Notes: generated by a model not told the origin, from the sequence alone. 64,000 nt of DNA from Palsa-461 sp036844945 (GCA_036844945.1 DAIUEV010000008.1:10015-74014); one strand, 5' to 3'; counted from the stretch's first letter, positions 41,849 through 50,600 are shown. Translations and numbers: made by a program.

Positions 41849-43744
41849 GTGAGTGACGCCGCCGCGTCCCGGCGCCGGGGACTGCGCCGATCGGGCCGAG
41901 GAACCGGGACCGCCACGCGGCCGTCGGAGTCGGCCGTTTCGCTCGGGCTCGCCCTGCGCGCCCGCACCGAGGAGGTCGCCGAGCTCGTCCTCACCCGATG
42001 GATCGTCGGACGCAGCGACCCCACTCCGATCACCGACCGGGTCCGCGACGACGTGTTGCGCTTCTGCCGGAGCGGGACGGGCCAGATCACCCAGTTCCTC
42101 GTGACCGGGGCGGTCGCGACCAGCGACGAGTTCACCAGCCAGGCGGCTCCCGGCCGGGCGGCCGCCAACCAGTCGGTGTTGCTCTCGGACCTGCTCAAGA
42201 TGCACCTCTATTGGCGCGATGTGGTCGTCGAGCTGCTCGAGCAGGAAGCCGAACGGCTGGACAGCGAGCCCGAGGCGCTCGACCTCGCGGTGGTCGCGTC
42301 GCGGATGGGCTCGGACTCGGCGATCGTGCGGGTGGCCAAGGTGTTCGACAACCAGCGCACCGTCCTCCAGGCCCAGCTGGAGGAGGAGCAGACCCGCCTC
42401 ACCCACCAGGCCCTCCACGACGCCCTGACCGGCCTGCCCAACCGGGTGCTGTTCTTGGAGCGCCTGGCCCAGTCGATCGAGGGGGCGGCCCGGCGCTCCA
42501 TCCATTCGGCGGTCCTGTTCATCGACATCGACCGGTTCAAGTCGGTGAACGACATCGCCGGCCACGCCGCCGGCGACCAGCTGCTCATCGGGGTGGCACG
42601 GAGGCTGCGCGAGGTGCTGCGTCCGGCCGACACCGTGGCGCGCCTGGGCGGCGACGAGTTCGTGGTGCTCTGCGAGAACCTCTACGACGTCCAGAAGGAG
42701 GCCGTCGCCATCGCCGATCGGATCTGCGAGACGGTCGCCCAGCCGTTCTCGGCGAGCGGCAACGAGCTGTTCACCTCGGCGTCGATCGGGATCGCCTTCG
42801 TGCGCCCCGGCGACGACCCCCACATGCTGGTGGCCCGGGCCGACTCGGCCATGTACATGGCCAAGCTGCGGGGCCGCTCGCGCGCCGAGATCTACCACCC
42901 CGACTTCGACGAGCGGACCACCAGGCGGGCCGAGCTCATCAACGGGCTGCACCGGGCGGTCGAGCGCGACGAGCTGATCCTGCACTACCAGCCGGTGAAG
43001 GACCTCGGCTCGGGGGCGGTGGCGTCCATGGAGGCCCTGGTGCGCTGGCAGCACCCGACGCTCGGCATCGTGGCGCCGACCGAGTTCATCCCGCTCGCCG
43101 AGGAGACCGGGCTCATCGTCGAGATCGGCCAGTGGGTGCTCACCGAGGCCTGCACCCAGTGCGCGGCCTGGCGGGCCGACGGCTATGACACCGTCGACGT
43201 GGCGGTGAACGTCTCGGGCCGCCAACTGGAGGACCCCGCCTTCGCCGACGACGTCGAGCAGGCCCTCGCGGCGGCCGGGCTGCCGGCCTCGGCCCTGTCG
43301 ATGGAGGTCACCGAGAGCGTGATCGTGACCGAGGGCTCGATCGGCCACGAGGTCCTCGAAAGCCTCCAGCGCATCGGGGTCCGCCTCGCCATCGACGACT
43401 TCGGGATCGGGTACTCGTCGCTCTCGTATCTGGCCAAGCTGCCGGTGCACGCCTTGAAGGTCGACCGCACCTTCATCGCCGGGCTCGGCACCGCTCAGGA
43501 CGGCTCCATCGTGGCCGCCATGGTCGACCTCGCCCACAAGCTGGGCCTCGAGGTGGTGGCCGAGGGGGTCGAGACCGAGACCGAGCTCGAGCAGCTGCGC
43601 CAGGCCCACTGCGACGAGGCCCAGGGGTTCCTCCTCGGCCGGCCCGCCCCCCTGGCCACCCTGCGCGAGAGCGGGGCGCTCCTCAGCGGGGAGCTGGTGG
43701 ACCGCACCGGGGCCGGCTCGGTCTACAGCCGCTCGGAGCGCTGA
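41849..43744 (+). CDS. Diguanylate cyclase/phosphodiesterase (GGDEF-EAL), copy 1
   Basis: A 631-residue cytosolic c-di-GMP enzyme. Residues about 30-170 form an all-helical N-terminal region with RTEEVAELVLTRW and LKMHLYWRDVVVELL, resembling RsbR/PucR-type helical sensor domains; no membrane helix is seen. A short coiled coil (QAQLEEEQTRLTHQAL) leads into GGDEF (intact motif at 267-271, with inhibitory-site RPAD five residues before it) and EAL (MEALVRW, EAL at 395-397; NVSGRQL, EVTES, IDDFGIGYSSL and VVAEGVET all intact). Both synthesis and hydrolysis look possible. From the coiled coil on, the DNA is essentially identical to copy 2. GTG at 41849 is chosen after the conserved upstream element; GTACCCG precedes it. 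Confidence 0.88.
   Translation: MSDAAASRRRGLRRSGRGTGTATRPSESAVSLGLALRARTEEVAELVLTRWIVGRSDPTPITDRVRDDVLRFCRSGTGQITQFLVTGAVATSDEFTSQAAPGRAAANQSVLLSDLLKMHLYWRDVVVELLEQEAERLDSEPEALDLAVVASRMGSDSAIVRVAKVFDNQRTVLQAQLEEEQTRLTHQALHDALTGLPNRVLFLERLAQSIEGAARRSIHSAVLFIDIDRFKSVNDIAGHAAGDQLLIGVARRLREVLRPADTVARLGGDEFVVLCENLYDVQKEAVAIADRICETVAQPFSASGNELFTSASIGIAFVRPGDDPHMLVARADSAMYMAKLRGRSRAEIYHPDFDERTTRRAELINGLHRAVERDELILHYQPVKDLGSGAVASMEALVRWQHPTLGIVAPTEFIPLAEETGLIVEIGQWVLTEACTQCAAWRADGYDTVDVAVNVSGRQLEDPAFADDVEQALAAAGLPASALSMEVTESVIVTEGSIGHEVLESLQRIGVRLAIDDFGIGYSSLSYLAKLPVHALKVDRTFIAGLGTAQDGSIVAAMVDLAHKLGLEVVAEGVETETELEQLRQAHCDEAQGFLLGRPAPLATLRESGALLSGELVDRTGAGSVYSRSER
42363..43681 (+). repeat. 1,319-bp near-identical direct repeat, copy 1
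   Basis: Covers the linker, GGDEF and EAL coding region. It matches 45240-46558 at an offset of 2,877 bp. Translations agree on both strands throughout, so third-codon positions are also conserved; I saw no difference. The neighbouring N-terminal coding regions and the last 20 codons are unrelated or strongly diverged. Confidence 0.88.
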
Positions 43745-43873
43745 GGGGCCGCGCGGCTCGACGTCGACCCCGAGCGGCGTCGGCACGATCGGGCCCGACC
43801 GCCTCCGGCCGGGCCGGACACAAACCGGGGCCCGAGATCTCACCGGCCCACCGCGATGCTGCACCATGGGTGC

Positions 43874-44224
43874 ATGGTTTTCGGCGCCCATCTGATCGTG
43901 CACAGCAAGGATGCGGACGCGGATCGGTCGTTTCTCATGGAGACGTTTGGCTTCGCATCGGTCGACGCCGGGGCCGGTTGGCTGATCTTTGCCTTGCCGC
44001 CGGCAGAGCTCGCGGTCCATCCGTCCGAATCACCCGGTGCCGAGCTGTACCTGATGTGTGACGATCTCCCGGCCGAGATGCGGTCTCTCGCTCAGCGCGG
44101 CGTGCACTGCTCGGAGGTTGCCGAGGCGCGTTGGGGATCGCTGACCAAGATCGCGCTGCCGGGCGGTGGTGAGATCGGCCTCTACCAGCCCCGACATCGC
44201 TTGGCGGTCGATCGAGACCACTGA
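43874..44224 (+). CDS. VOC-superfamily (glyoxalase-like) protein
   Basis: A 116-residue single-module VOC protein. The pattern AHLIVHSKDADADRSFLMETFGF at the start and a final GGGEIGLYQPRH strand are those of glyoxalase/bleomycin-resistance-like folds. A possible metal His is in the first strand and Glu in GGGEIG. The function cannot be assigned: members include thiol transferases and dioxygenases. ATG at 43874 is preferred to ATG at 43856, since the VOC first strand starts directly. It sits between the two c-di-GMP enzyme genes with 130 bp upstream and a hairpin 16 bp after its stop, so it seems to be its own transcription unit. Confidence 0.75.
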   Translation: MVFGAHLIVHSKDADADRSFLMETFGFASVDAGAGWLIFALPPAELAVHPSESPGAELYLMCDDLPAEMRSLAQRGVHCSEVAEARWGSLTKIALPGGGEIGLYQPRHRLAVDRDH

Positions 44225-44240
44225 CATCTCGCTCGGGGCG

Positions 44241-44262
44241 CCTCGGGAGCGGCCTCCCGAGG
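44241..44262 (+). terminator. Hairpin after the VOC gene
   Basis: Perfect 8-bp inverted repeat CCTCGGGA / TCCCGAGG with a 6-nt loop, 16 bp after the VOC stop. Followed by a mixed sequence without T run. It probably ends transcription before the second GGDEF-EAL gene. Confidence 0.5.
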
Positions 44263-44650
44263 TGCTCAGCTCCTCAAAGGACGGCGGTCTGGAACCCGGC
44301 GCCGGCGACCCCGGAACACATCCCCGAAAATGGCCCTTGAACTGGGAACCTGTGAAGAGCCGTTCCCTCTCCCGGGGTGGGGCGGGTCGTAGCATCGACG
44401 TCACGAGATCGATGCCGTGTGCGCCCCGCAACCGCGTGTCGGTGCGGCGCTCCCGGAGTGCCGGTGGGTCCGGCCCGGCGCGACGAGGAGGATGGCGTGA
44501 CGGACGAGCGACAACGGCGATGCTGAGGGCCCGCTGGGGCACCGATCGGTAGAGCGGTGAAAGAACGTGTCGGCGTCTCGTGCCCGCCCGGTGTGACCCG
44601 GCCCTCGCGCGCAACACCTGTAGCGGATTGCCGCGGGCGCGCCGGATGGT
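44263..44650. other. Intergenic region before second GGDEF-EAL gene
   Basis: About 390 bp without a supported gene. Open frames on both strands here give Arg/Pro-rich translations with no family match. A slightly AT-richer patch (AAAATGGCCCTTGAAC near 44326) has no clear promoter match. The next signal is the conserved element at 44651. Confidence 0.35.
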
Positions 44651-44664
44651 TCTGGTACAACGGA
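44651..44664 (+). promoter_or_regulatory. Shared extended -10 promoter element of the second GGDEF-EAL gene
   Basis: TCTGGTACAACGGA, identical to 41731-41744 and at a similar distance (83 bp) from the ATG at 44747. The surrounding bases differ, so it is a preserved regulatory element rather than part of the long repeat. Confidence 0.5.
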
Positions 44665-44746
44665 GGTTCCGACGGATCGTGGTGCACGAGGGGTGAGCGC
44701 CCACTGATCCAGAGACCCAAGACGCCGAGGCACGGCTGGACCGGCC

Positions 44747-46573
44747 ATGTCTAGGGACGAGGCGCCAGAAGCGCGGGCCACCCCGGCTTCGGGATCGGCG
44801 CCCCCGGAGACCCGCACCGCCGGTGCCCTCGGCACGGCGGTGCGGGCCTGCATCGACGAGATCGTCGACATGGTGATGGAGCGCTGGGAGCCGTCCCGAC
44901 GCTCGCCGACCGACGACGACACGGTCCGGAACGACGTGCGGCAGTACTCGAGGGAGGGAACCGAGCAGATCTGTCAGTTCCTCATCACCGGCGAGCTCCC
45001 GGCCAACAATGGCTCGACCGACGCAGCCGGCTGGCACGTGGCCAACCGCAACACGACCCTCGGCGACATCTTGAAGTACTTCTTGTTCTGGCGGGACAGC
45101 CTGACGCTGGTCCTGCGCCGAGAAGCGCGCAAACTCGGCACCGACCCCGCCGCCCTCGTGCTGGCCGAGCAGGCGGCCCGGACCGGCACCGACGCCTCGC
45201 TCGTCCAGGTCGCCCGCCGCTGCGACGAGTTCCGCGGGCTCCTCCAGGCCCAGCTGGAGGAGGAGCAGACCCGCCTCACCCACCAGGCCCTCCACGACGC
45301 CCTGACCGGCCTGCCCAACCGGGTGCTGTTCTTGGAGCGCCTGGCCCAGTCGATCGAGGGGGCGGCCCGGCGCTCCATCCATTCGGCGGTCCTGTTCATC
45401 GACATCGACCGGTTCAAGTCGGTGAACGACATCGCCGGCCACGCCGCCGGCGACCAGCTGCTCATCGGGGTGGCACGGAGGCTGCGCGAGGTGCTGCGTC
45501 CGGCCGACACCGTGGCGCGCCTGGGCGGCGACGAGTTCGTGGTGCTCTGCGAGAACCTCTACGACGTCCAGAAGGAGGCCGTCGCCATCGCCGATCGGAT
45601 CTGCGAGACGGTCGCCCAGCCGTTCTCGGCGAGCGGCAACGAGCTGTTCACCTCGGCGTCGATCGGGATCGCCTTCGTGCGCCCCGGCGACGACCCCCAC
45701 ATGCTGGTGGCCCGGGCCGACTCGGCCATGTACATGGCCAAGCTGCGGGGCCGCTCGCGCGCCGAGATCTACCACCCCGACTTCGACGAGCGGACCACCA
45801 GGCGGGCCGAGCTCATCAACGGGCTGCACCGGGCGGTCGAGCGCGACGAGCTGATCCTGCACTACCAGCCGGTGAAGGACCTCGGCTCGGGGGCGGTGGC
45901 GTCCATGGAGGCCCTGGTGCGCTGGCAGCACCCGACGCTCGGCATCGTGGCGCCGACCGAGTTCATCCCGCTCGCCGAGGAGACCGGGCTCATCGTCGAG
46001 ATCGGCCAGTGGGTGCTCACCGAGGCCTGCACCCAGTGCGCGGCCTGGCGGGCCGACGGCTATGACACCGTCGACGTGGCGGTGAACGTCTCGGGCCGCC
46101 AACTGGAGGACCCCGCCTTCGCCGACGACGTCGAGCAGGCCCTCGCGGCGGCCGGGCTGCCGGCCTCGGCCCTGTCGATGGAGGTCACCGAGAGCGTGAT
46201 CGTGACCGAGGGCTCGATCGGCCACGAGGTCCTCGAAAGCCTCCAGCGCATCGGGGTCCGCCTCGCCATCGACGACTTCGGGATCGGGTACTCGTCGCTC
46301 TCGTATCTGGCCAAGCTGCCGGTGCACGCCTTGAAGGTCGACCGCACCTTCATCGCCGGGCTCGGCACCGCTCAGGACGGCTCCATCGTGGCCGCCATGG
46401 TCGACCTCGCCCACAAGCTGGGCCTCGAGGTGGTGGCCGAGGGGGTCGAGACCGAGACCGAGCTCGAGCAGCTGCGCCAGGCCCACTGCGACGAGGCCCA
46501 GGGGTTCCTCCTCGGCCGGCCCGCCCCCCTGGCCACCCTGCGCGAGAGCGGGGCGCTCGCCGAGGACGGCTGA
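44747..46573 (+). CDS. Diguanylate cyclase/phosphodiesterase (GGDEF-EAL), copy 2
   Basis: A 608-residue paralogue of copy 1. The N-terminal region (about 20-160) is also helical (RACIDEIVDMVMERW, LKYFLFWRDSLTLVL) and aligns in layout with copy 1, but is clearly diverged, including polar insertions. From LLQAQLEEEQTRL on it is identical to copy 1 (GGDEF 260-264, EAL 388-390), apart from the last few residues (AEDG instead of a 21-residue tail). Inhibitory-site RPAD is conserved. The pair therefore gives two different sensors on one output module. ATG at 44747 follows the shared upstream element; an alternative GTG upstream is not favoured. Confidence 0.88.
   Translation: MSRDEAPEARATPASGSAPPETRTAGALGTAVRACIDEIVDMVMERWEPSRRSPTDDDTVRNDVRQYSREGTEQICQFLITGELPANNGSTDAAGWHVANRNTTLGDILKYFLFWRDSLTLVLRREARKLGTDPAALVLAEQAARTGTDASLVQVARRCDEFRGLLQAQLEEEQTRLTHQALHDALTGLPNRVLFLERLAQSIEGAARRSIHSAVLFIDIDRFKSVNDIAGHAAGDQLLIGVARRLREVLRPADTVARLGGDEFVVLCENLYDVQKEAVAIADRICETVAQPFSASGNELFTSASIGIAFVRPGDDPHMLVARADSAMYMAKLRGRSRAEIYHPDFDERTTRRAELINGLHRAVERDELILHYQPVKDLGSGAVASMEALVRWQHPTLGIVAPTEFIPLAEETGLIVEIGQWVLTEACTQCAAWRADGYDTVDVAVNVSGRQLEDPAFADDVEQALAAAGLPASALSMEVTESVIVTEGSIGHEVLESLQRIGVRLAIDDFGIGYSSLSYLAKLPVHALKVDRTFIAGLGTAQDGSIVAAMVDLAHKLGLEVVAEGVETETELEQLRQAHCDEAQGFLLGRPAPLATLRESGALAEDG
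45240..46558 (+). repeat. 1,319-bp near-identical direct repeat, copy 2
   Basis: Second copy of the catalytic-region repeat described at 42363-43681. The sharp borders at both ends of identity, inside coding sequence, are typical of gene conversion or a recent segmental duplication. An assembly artefact is less likely because unique sequence lies between and around the copies. Confidence 0.88.
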
Positions 46574-46592
46574 AGCCCCTCTCGCCGCCGGG

Positions 46593-47678
46593 TCAGCCGA
46601 AGACGATCACCGAGCGGGCGATCTCGCCCGATTGCATCGCCTTGAAACCCTCGTTCACCTCGTCGAGCGAGATCCGGGCCGAGATCAAGTTGTCGAGGTC
46701 GAGCCGGCCCTGGAGGTAGAGGTCGACGAGGCGCGGCATGTCGACCCGGAACCGGTTGGAGCCCATGAGCGAACCCTGGAGCTTGCGCTCGCCGATGAGC
46801 GCGAGCCCCGGCACCTCGACCTTGGCGCCGGGCGGCAGCAGCCCGACCACGGTGGCGGTGCCCCCCGGTCTGAGCATGCCGAAGGCCGCCTCGGCGGTCG
46901 CCTTCGCCCCGATCGCCTCGAAGGCGTGGTGGACCCCTCCGGAGGTCATCTCGAGCACGGCCTTGACCGGATCGCCCTCGGACCCGTCGACCGTGTCGGT
47001 CGCCCCGAACCGCTTGGCCATCTCGAGCTTCACCGGGATCCGGTCGACGGCGATGATCCGACCGGCGCCGGCAAGCCGGGCCCCCTGGATCACGTTCAGC
47101 CCGATCCCGCCGCAGCCGATCACGGCGACCGTCTCGCCGGCCTGCACGGCGGCCGTGCGGACCGCCGCCCCCACCCCGGTCATCACCCCGCAGCCGATCA
47201 GCGCGGCCCGATCGAGGGGGATCTCGTCCACGATCTTCACGAGCGCGTTCTCGTGCACGAGCATCTGCTCGGCGAAGCTCGAGAGCTGGAACCACTGGTT
47301 GATGGGGGTGCCGTCGGCCAGGCTGATCCGGGGCCGCTCGTCGGGGCTCCGGCGCATCTCGGTGGACGCGCACCGGTTGGGGTAGCCGCTCACGCAGTGC
47401 TCGCAGTGGCCGCAGAACACCGAGAGGCAGCTGATCACGTGGTCGCCGGGCTTCAGGTAGTCGACCTGGTCGCCCACCGCCTCGACCACCCCGGCGGACT
47501 CGTGGCCGAGACAGGCCGGCAGGCGGCCGGGGATCGTCCCGTCGATGGTGTGCAGGTCGCTGTGGCACAGACCCGCCGCGGCCGTCCGGAGCAGCACCTC
47601 CCTCGGTCCCGGATCGTCGAGGACCAGGTCCATGATCTCGAGCTCGCCGGGACTGGTGTGAAGGACGGCTCCGCGCAT
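46593..47678 (-). CDS. Zinc-dependent alcohol dehydrogenase (MDR superfamily)
   Basis: A 361-residue medium-chain dehydrogenase. Catalytic-zinc residues are visible in GLCHSDLHT and GHESAG, and the structural-zinc loop CGHCEHCVSGYPNRC is complete. The cofactor motif VIGCGGIGLNVIQGARLAGA precedes AVDRIPVK, where Asp indicates NAD(H) preference. Members with this layout in actinobacteria include NDMA-dependent and mycothiol-linked alcohol dehydrogenases; which it is cannot be decided here. ATG at 47678 is chosen over GTG at 47684. The stop is 20 bp from the stop of the converging GGDEF-EAL copy 2 gene. Confidence 0.88.
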   Translation of the reverse strand: MRGAVLHTSPGELEIMDLVLDDPGPREVLLRTAAAGLCHSDLHTIDGTIPGRLPACLGHESAGVVEAVGDQVDYLKPGDHVISCLSVFCGHCEHCVSGYPNRCASTEMRRSPDERPRISLADGTPINQWFQLSSFAEQMLVHENALVKIVDEIPLDRAALIGCGVMTGVGAAVRTAAVQAGETVAVIGCGGIGLNVIQGARLAGAGRIIAVDRIPVKLEMAKRFGATDTVDGSEGDPVKAVLEMTSGGVHHAFEAIGAKATAEAAFGMLRPGGTATVVGLLPPGAKVEVPGLALIGERKLQGSLMGSNRFRVDMPRLVDLYLQGRLDLDNLISARISLDEVNEGFKAMQSGEIARSVIVFG

Positions 47679-47720
47679 GCCCACTGTCTATGCCCAGGCG
47701 GGAGGGGCCGCCAAGCGGCC

Positions 47721-47729
47721 CTTGTACCA
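47721..47729 (-). promoter_or_regulatory. Candidate extended -10 for the alcohol dehydrogenase gene
   Basis: On the minus strand TGGTACAAG lies 42 bp upstream of the ATG at 47678. It resembles the TGGTACAAC element before both GGDEF-EAL genes. It overlaps the start codon of the divergent methyltransferase gene. Confidence 0.3.
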
Positions 47730-48574
47730 TGTCGGCCGTGCTGAGCCCCGAGGAGCTGCGCTCGCGCGCCGATGCTCTCGGGTGGTTCCACAAGATCGAC
47801 CTCGGACAGGGCGTCGTCACCCACGGGCTGTCGTCGGGTCCCTACGTCGGGCCGGACCAGCTGCCCGAGCTGAAGGGCAAGACGGTGCTCGACATCGGGG
47901 CCTGGGACGGCTTCTACTCGTTCCAGGCCGAGCGGCTCGGGGCCTCCCGGATCGTCGCGCTCGACCACTACGTCTGGGGCGTCGACATGGGGGCCCGGCA
48001 GGTCTACTGGGCCGAGTGTGCGGAGAAGGGGGTGCTCCCCGACCACGGTCGCGACACCACCGACTTCTGGAGGCCCGAGCTCCCCGGCCGGCAGGCCTTC
48101 GACTTCGCCCGGGCGGCGCTGCAGTCCAAGGTGGAGCCGATGCTGGCCGACTTCACCACCGTCGACCTCTCGACCGTGGGCCACTTCGACGTGGTCCTGT
48201 ACCTCGGCGTGCTCTACCACATGAAGGAGCCGCTCACCGTGTTGGAGCGGCTCCGGGCGGTCACCGACGAGGTCGCGGTGATCGAGACCCAGGCGGTGGC
48301 GGTGGCGGGGATGGAGGGGCAGAACCTGCTCCAGTTCTTCGGGGGCGAGTTCATCGGCGACTACGGCAACTGGTACGTGCCGACGATGGCGGCGCTGAGC
48401 CAGCTCGCTCTGGCGGCCGGCTTCCGGCGGGTGGTCCCGGTCGTCGAGGCGGAGGTGGCGCCGGTCTCGCTGAGCACCAAGGTCAAGCGCGCGCTCCGGC
48501 CGCCCCGGCTGACCGGCCCGAGCTCGCACCCGAACCTCACCTACTACCGGGCCGTCGTCCACGCGTTTGTCTGA
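47729..48574 (+). CDS. CmoB-like class I SAM-dependent methyltransferase
   Basis: A 281-residue methyltransferase of the DUF1698/CmoB type. The N-terminal GWFHKIDLGQGVVTHG and the SAM motif TVLDIGAWDGFYSFQAERLGA are diagnostic, followed by VALDHYVW, FDVVLYLGVLYHMKEP and a C-terminal strand with AGFRRVV. CmoB uses carboxy-SAM on tRNA wobble uridine in gammaproteobacteria; the partner CmoA is not in the window, so this homologue probably acts on another substrate. ATG at 47729 has no obvious ribosome-binding site and may be near-leaderless. The coding end overlaps a strong hairpin and the next gene. Confidence 0.8.
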   Translation: MSAVLSPEELRSRADALGWFHKIDLGQGVVTHGLSSGPYVGPDQLPELKGKTVLDIGAWDGFYSFQAERLGASRIVALDHYVWGVDMGARQVYWAECAEKGVLPDHGRDTTDFWRPELPGRQAFDFARAALQSKVEPMLADFTTVDLSTVGHFDVVLYLGVLYHMKEPLTVLERLRAVTDEVAVIETQAVAVAGMEGQNLLQFFGGEFIGDYGNWYVPTMAALSQLALAAGFRRVVPVVEAEVAPVSLSTKVKRALRPPRLTGPSSHPNLTYYRAVVHAFV

Positions 48575-49835
48575 CCGTCCGGCGGCCCCGGGGGTGCCGG
48601 ACGGTCAGACGCTCTCGGCGACCGAGGCCCGCTGGCTGGCCATCGCCGCCCAGGGCCTCGCCGCCCCGCGGGGCCACGACGCCGCCCGGCGCCCGGGCCG
48701 GGCCCGGCTCACCGGGCTGCTCGACACGCTCGGCACCCTCCAGCTCGACGCGGTCAACGTGCTCGAGCGGACCCAGTTCGTCGTGCCCTTCAGCCGGCTC
48801 GGCGCGTACGACCGAGAGGTCCTGGCGGACCTCTCGGGGCCGGGTCGGCCGTGGTTCGAGTACTGGGGCCACGCCGCTTCCCTCCTGCCGGTCGCGATGT
48901 ACCCGCTCTTCCGCCCGCGGATGGCCGCCTTCAGCAGGGACGAGGTCGACAGTGCGGCCCCACAACGCCGTCGCCACGCGTGGCGGCTCGCCCACGCCGA
49001 CTACCTCGCCGCCGTGCTGGCCGAGGTGGCCGACCGGGGCCCGGTCGCCGCGTCCCAGCTGTCGGACCCGAGGCGCCGGGCCGGGGAGTGGTGGGACCGC
49101 CGAAGCCTCGGGCGACGCGCCCTCGAGCTGCTCTTCGGCGACGGCGTCCTCGCCGGCTGGCGCTCGCGGAGCTTCGAGCGCGTCTACGACCTGGCCGAGC
49201 GGGTGCTGCCGCCCGCCGTGCTCGAGGCTCCGGCACCGAGCCTCGAGGAGGCGAACCGCGAGCTGCTGACGGTGGCGGCGCGTTGCCTCGGGGTCGGCAC
49301 GGCGGCGGATCTCGCCGACTACTTCTGGCTCCGGATCCCCGCGGCGCGGCCGAGGATCGCCGAGCTCGTGGAGGAGGGGCGGCTCACCGCGGTGCGCGTC
49401 GAGGGCTGGCGGGAACCCGCCTACGTCGCCGGAGTGCCCGGGCCCCGGCCGCCCCGGCGAGAGGGCGCGACGTTGCTCTCGCCCTTCGACTCGCTCATCT
49501 GGTACCGGGCCCGCACCGAGCGGCTGTTCGGCTTCCACTACCGCATCGGGATCTACCTCCCCGAGCCGCAGCGACCCCACGGCTACTACGTGCTGCCGCT
49601 CCTCGTCGCCGACCGACTGGTGGGCCGGCTCGACCTCAAGGCCGACCGGGCCAGCTCGACGTTGCGGGTGGTCGCCGCGTACCACGAGCCCGGCGAACCG
49701 CCGCCCGAGACGGCGGCCGCCGCCGCTCCCGAGCTGCGGGCGATGGCGGCGTGGCTCGGGCTCGGCGGGGTCGAGGTGCGGGCGAGGGGCGACCTCGCCC
49801 CCAGCCTGCGGACGGCGGTGCGCGCGTCGGTCTGA
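48567..49835 (+). CDS. YcaQ-like winged-helix DNA-binding/glycosylase family protein
   Basis: A 422-residue protein of the crosslink-repair glycosylase YcaQ/AlkX family (HTH_42, formerly DUF1006), which unhooks DNA interstrand crosslinks. Conserved stretches: LQLDAVNVLERTQFVVPFSRLG, RPWFEYWGHAASLLP, LLSPFDSLIWYRARTERLFGFHYRIGIYLPEPQR and GYYVLPLLVADRLVGRLDLKADR. The QxD/LDxVN region carries the catalytic elements in characterised members. The start is uncertain: TTG at 48567 overlaps the upstream stop, and GTG at 48594 lies inside the hairpin loop. Either way translation must begin near a stable hairpin. A role in DNA damage tolerance is inferred from family only. Confidence 0.82.
   Translation: MSDRPAAPGVPDGQTLSATEARWLAIAAQGLAAPRGHDAARRPGRARLTGLLDTLGTLQLDAVNVLERTQFVVPFSRLGAYDREVLADLSGPGRPWFEYWGHAASLLPVAMYPLFRPRMAAFSRDEVDSAAPQRRRHAWRLAHADYLAAVLAEVADRGPVAASQLSDPRRRAGEWWDRRSLGRRALELLFGDGVLAGWRSRSFERVYDLAERVLPPAVLEAPAPSLEEANRELLTVAARCLGVGTAADLADYFWLRIPAARPRIAELVEEGRLTAVRVEGWREPAYVAGVPGPRPPRREGATLLSPFDSLIWYRARTERLFGFHYRIGIYLPEPQRPHGYYVLPLLVADRLVGRLDLKADRASSTLRVVAAYHEPGEPPPETAAAAAPELRAMAAWLGLGGVEVRARGDLAPSLRTAVRASV
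48571..48608. repeat. Perfect 13-bp inverted repeat at a stop/start junction
   Basis: CTGACCGTCCGGC (48571-48583) and GCCGGACGGTCAG (48596-48608) are perfect complements around a 12-nt GC loop. The stop codon of the methyltransferase gene (48572-48574) is inside the left arm. Both candidate starts of the YcaQ-like gene are in or next to the hairpin. It may end transcription or control downstream translation. Confidence 0.7.
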
Positions 49836-49847
49836 GCCGCGGGCCGG

Positions 49848-50600
49848 TCAGCCCGAGACCCACAACCAGGCGGCCAGGCCGACCCCGGCCGCCGCCGCCA
49901 GGACCCGCATGACCGGGCCCGGGACCCGGCGGGTCAGCGAGGGCCCGACGCTGCTCCCGGCCAGCAGCCCGAGACCGAGGGGCAGCGCCGCCCCCCAGTG
50001 GACCGGGCCGAAGGCGGCGAAACCGATCGCCGCGACGAGGTCGGCGAAGCCGAGCAGCATGTTCTTCAGCGCGTTTGCTCTCGGGAGATGGTCCTCGACC
50101 GTGAGGAGGAGGAGCGCGAGCAGCATCACCCCCGAGCCGGCCCCGAAGTACCCGCTGTAGACGGCCATCGCCAGCAGGCCGGCCGGGAGGAGCAGCGGAT
50201 GGGGCTCGGCCCGCCGGCGCTCCCGCCACCTCGAGACCCGCGGCTGGAGGAGGAGGGCGGCCGCCGCCAGGACGAGCAGGAACGGGACGATGCGGTTGAA
50301 GACCCGGTCCGGGGTGAGCAGGAGCAAGGCGACGCCGGCTCCCGAGCCGGCCGCGAGCAACAGGGCCCACCGGCGCAGCCACCCGAGCTGCCCGGCCAGC
50401 TCGGGCCGGGAGCCGATCGCGGCGCCCGGGAAGGAGCCCACCAGGGCCACCGCGTTGGTCACGTTGGCGGGGAGGGGTCTGATCCCGACCGCCAGCAGCG
50501 CGGGGTACGAGATGAGCGAGGTGATCGCCCCGGCCGAGCCCATCGCCCCGGCCACCATCCCCGCCCCGACCAGCAGCGCGGCATCGCCCGGCGAGGTCAC
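49848..50600 (-). CDS. TauE/SafE-family membrane permease
   Basis: A 250-residue membrane protein with eight hydrophobic segments, the TauE/SafE layout of two four-helix halves. Family marks: GAGMVAGAMGSAGAITSLISYPALLAVG in the first half and YSGYFGAGSGVMLLALLL with NALKNML in the second. Members export sulfite, sulfoacetate or other small organosulfur anions. The substrate here is unknown. The gene converges with the YcaQ-like gene (12 bp between stops) and is divergent from the small acidic protein gene. ATG at 50600. Confidence 0.85.
   Translation of the reverse strand: MTSPGDAALLVGAGMVAGAMGSAGAITSLISYPALLAVGIRPLPANVTNAVALVGSFPGAAIGSRPELAGQLGWLRRWALLLAAGSGAGVALLLLTPDRVFNRIVPFLLVLAAAALLLQPRVSRWRERRRAEPHPLLLPAGLLAMAVYSGYFGAGSGVMLLALLLLTVEDHLPRANALKNMLLGFADLVAAIGFAAFGPVHWGAALPLGLGLLAGSSVGPSLTRRVPGPVMRVLAAAAGVGLAAWLWVSG

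Noticed and set aside
41792..46486. Very long minus-strand open frames opposite the two GGDEF-EAL genes
   Set aside because: They are His/Gly/Arg-rich shadows of the plus-strand genes. High GC leaves the opposite frame free of stops, and the translations match no family.
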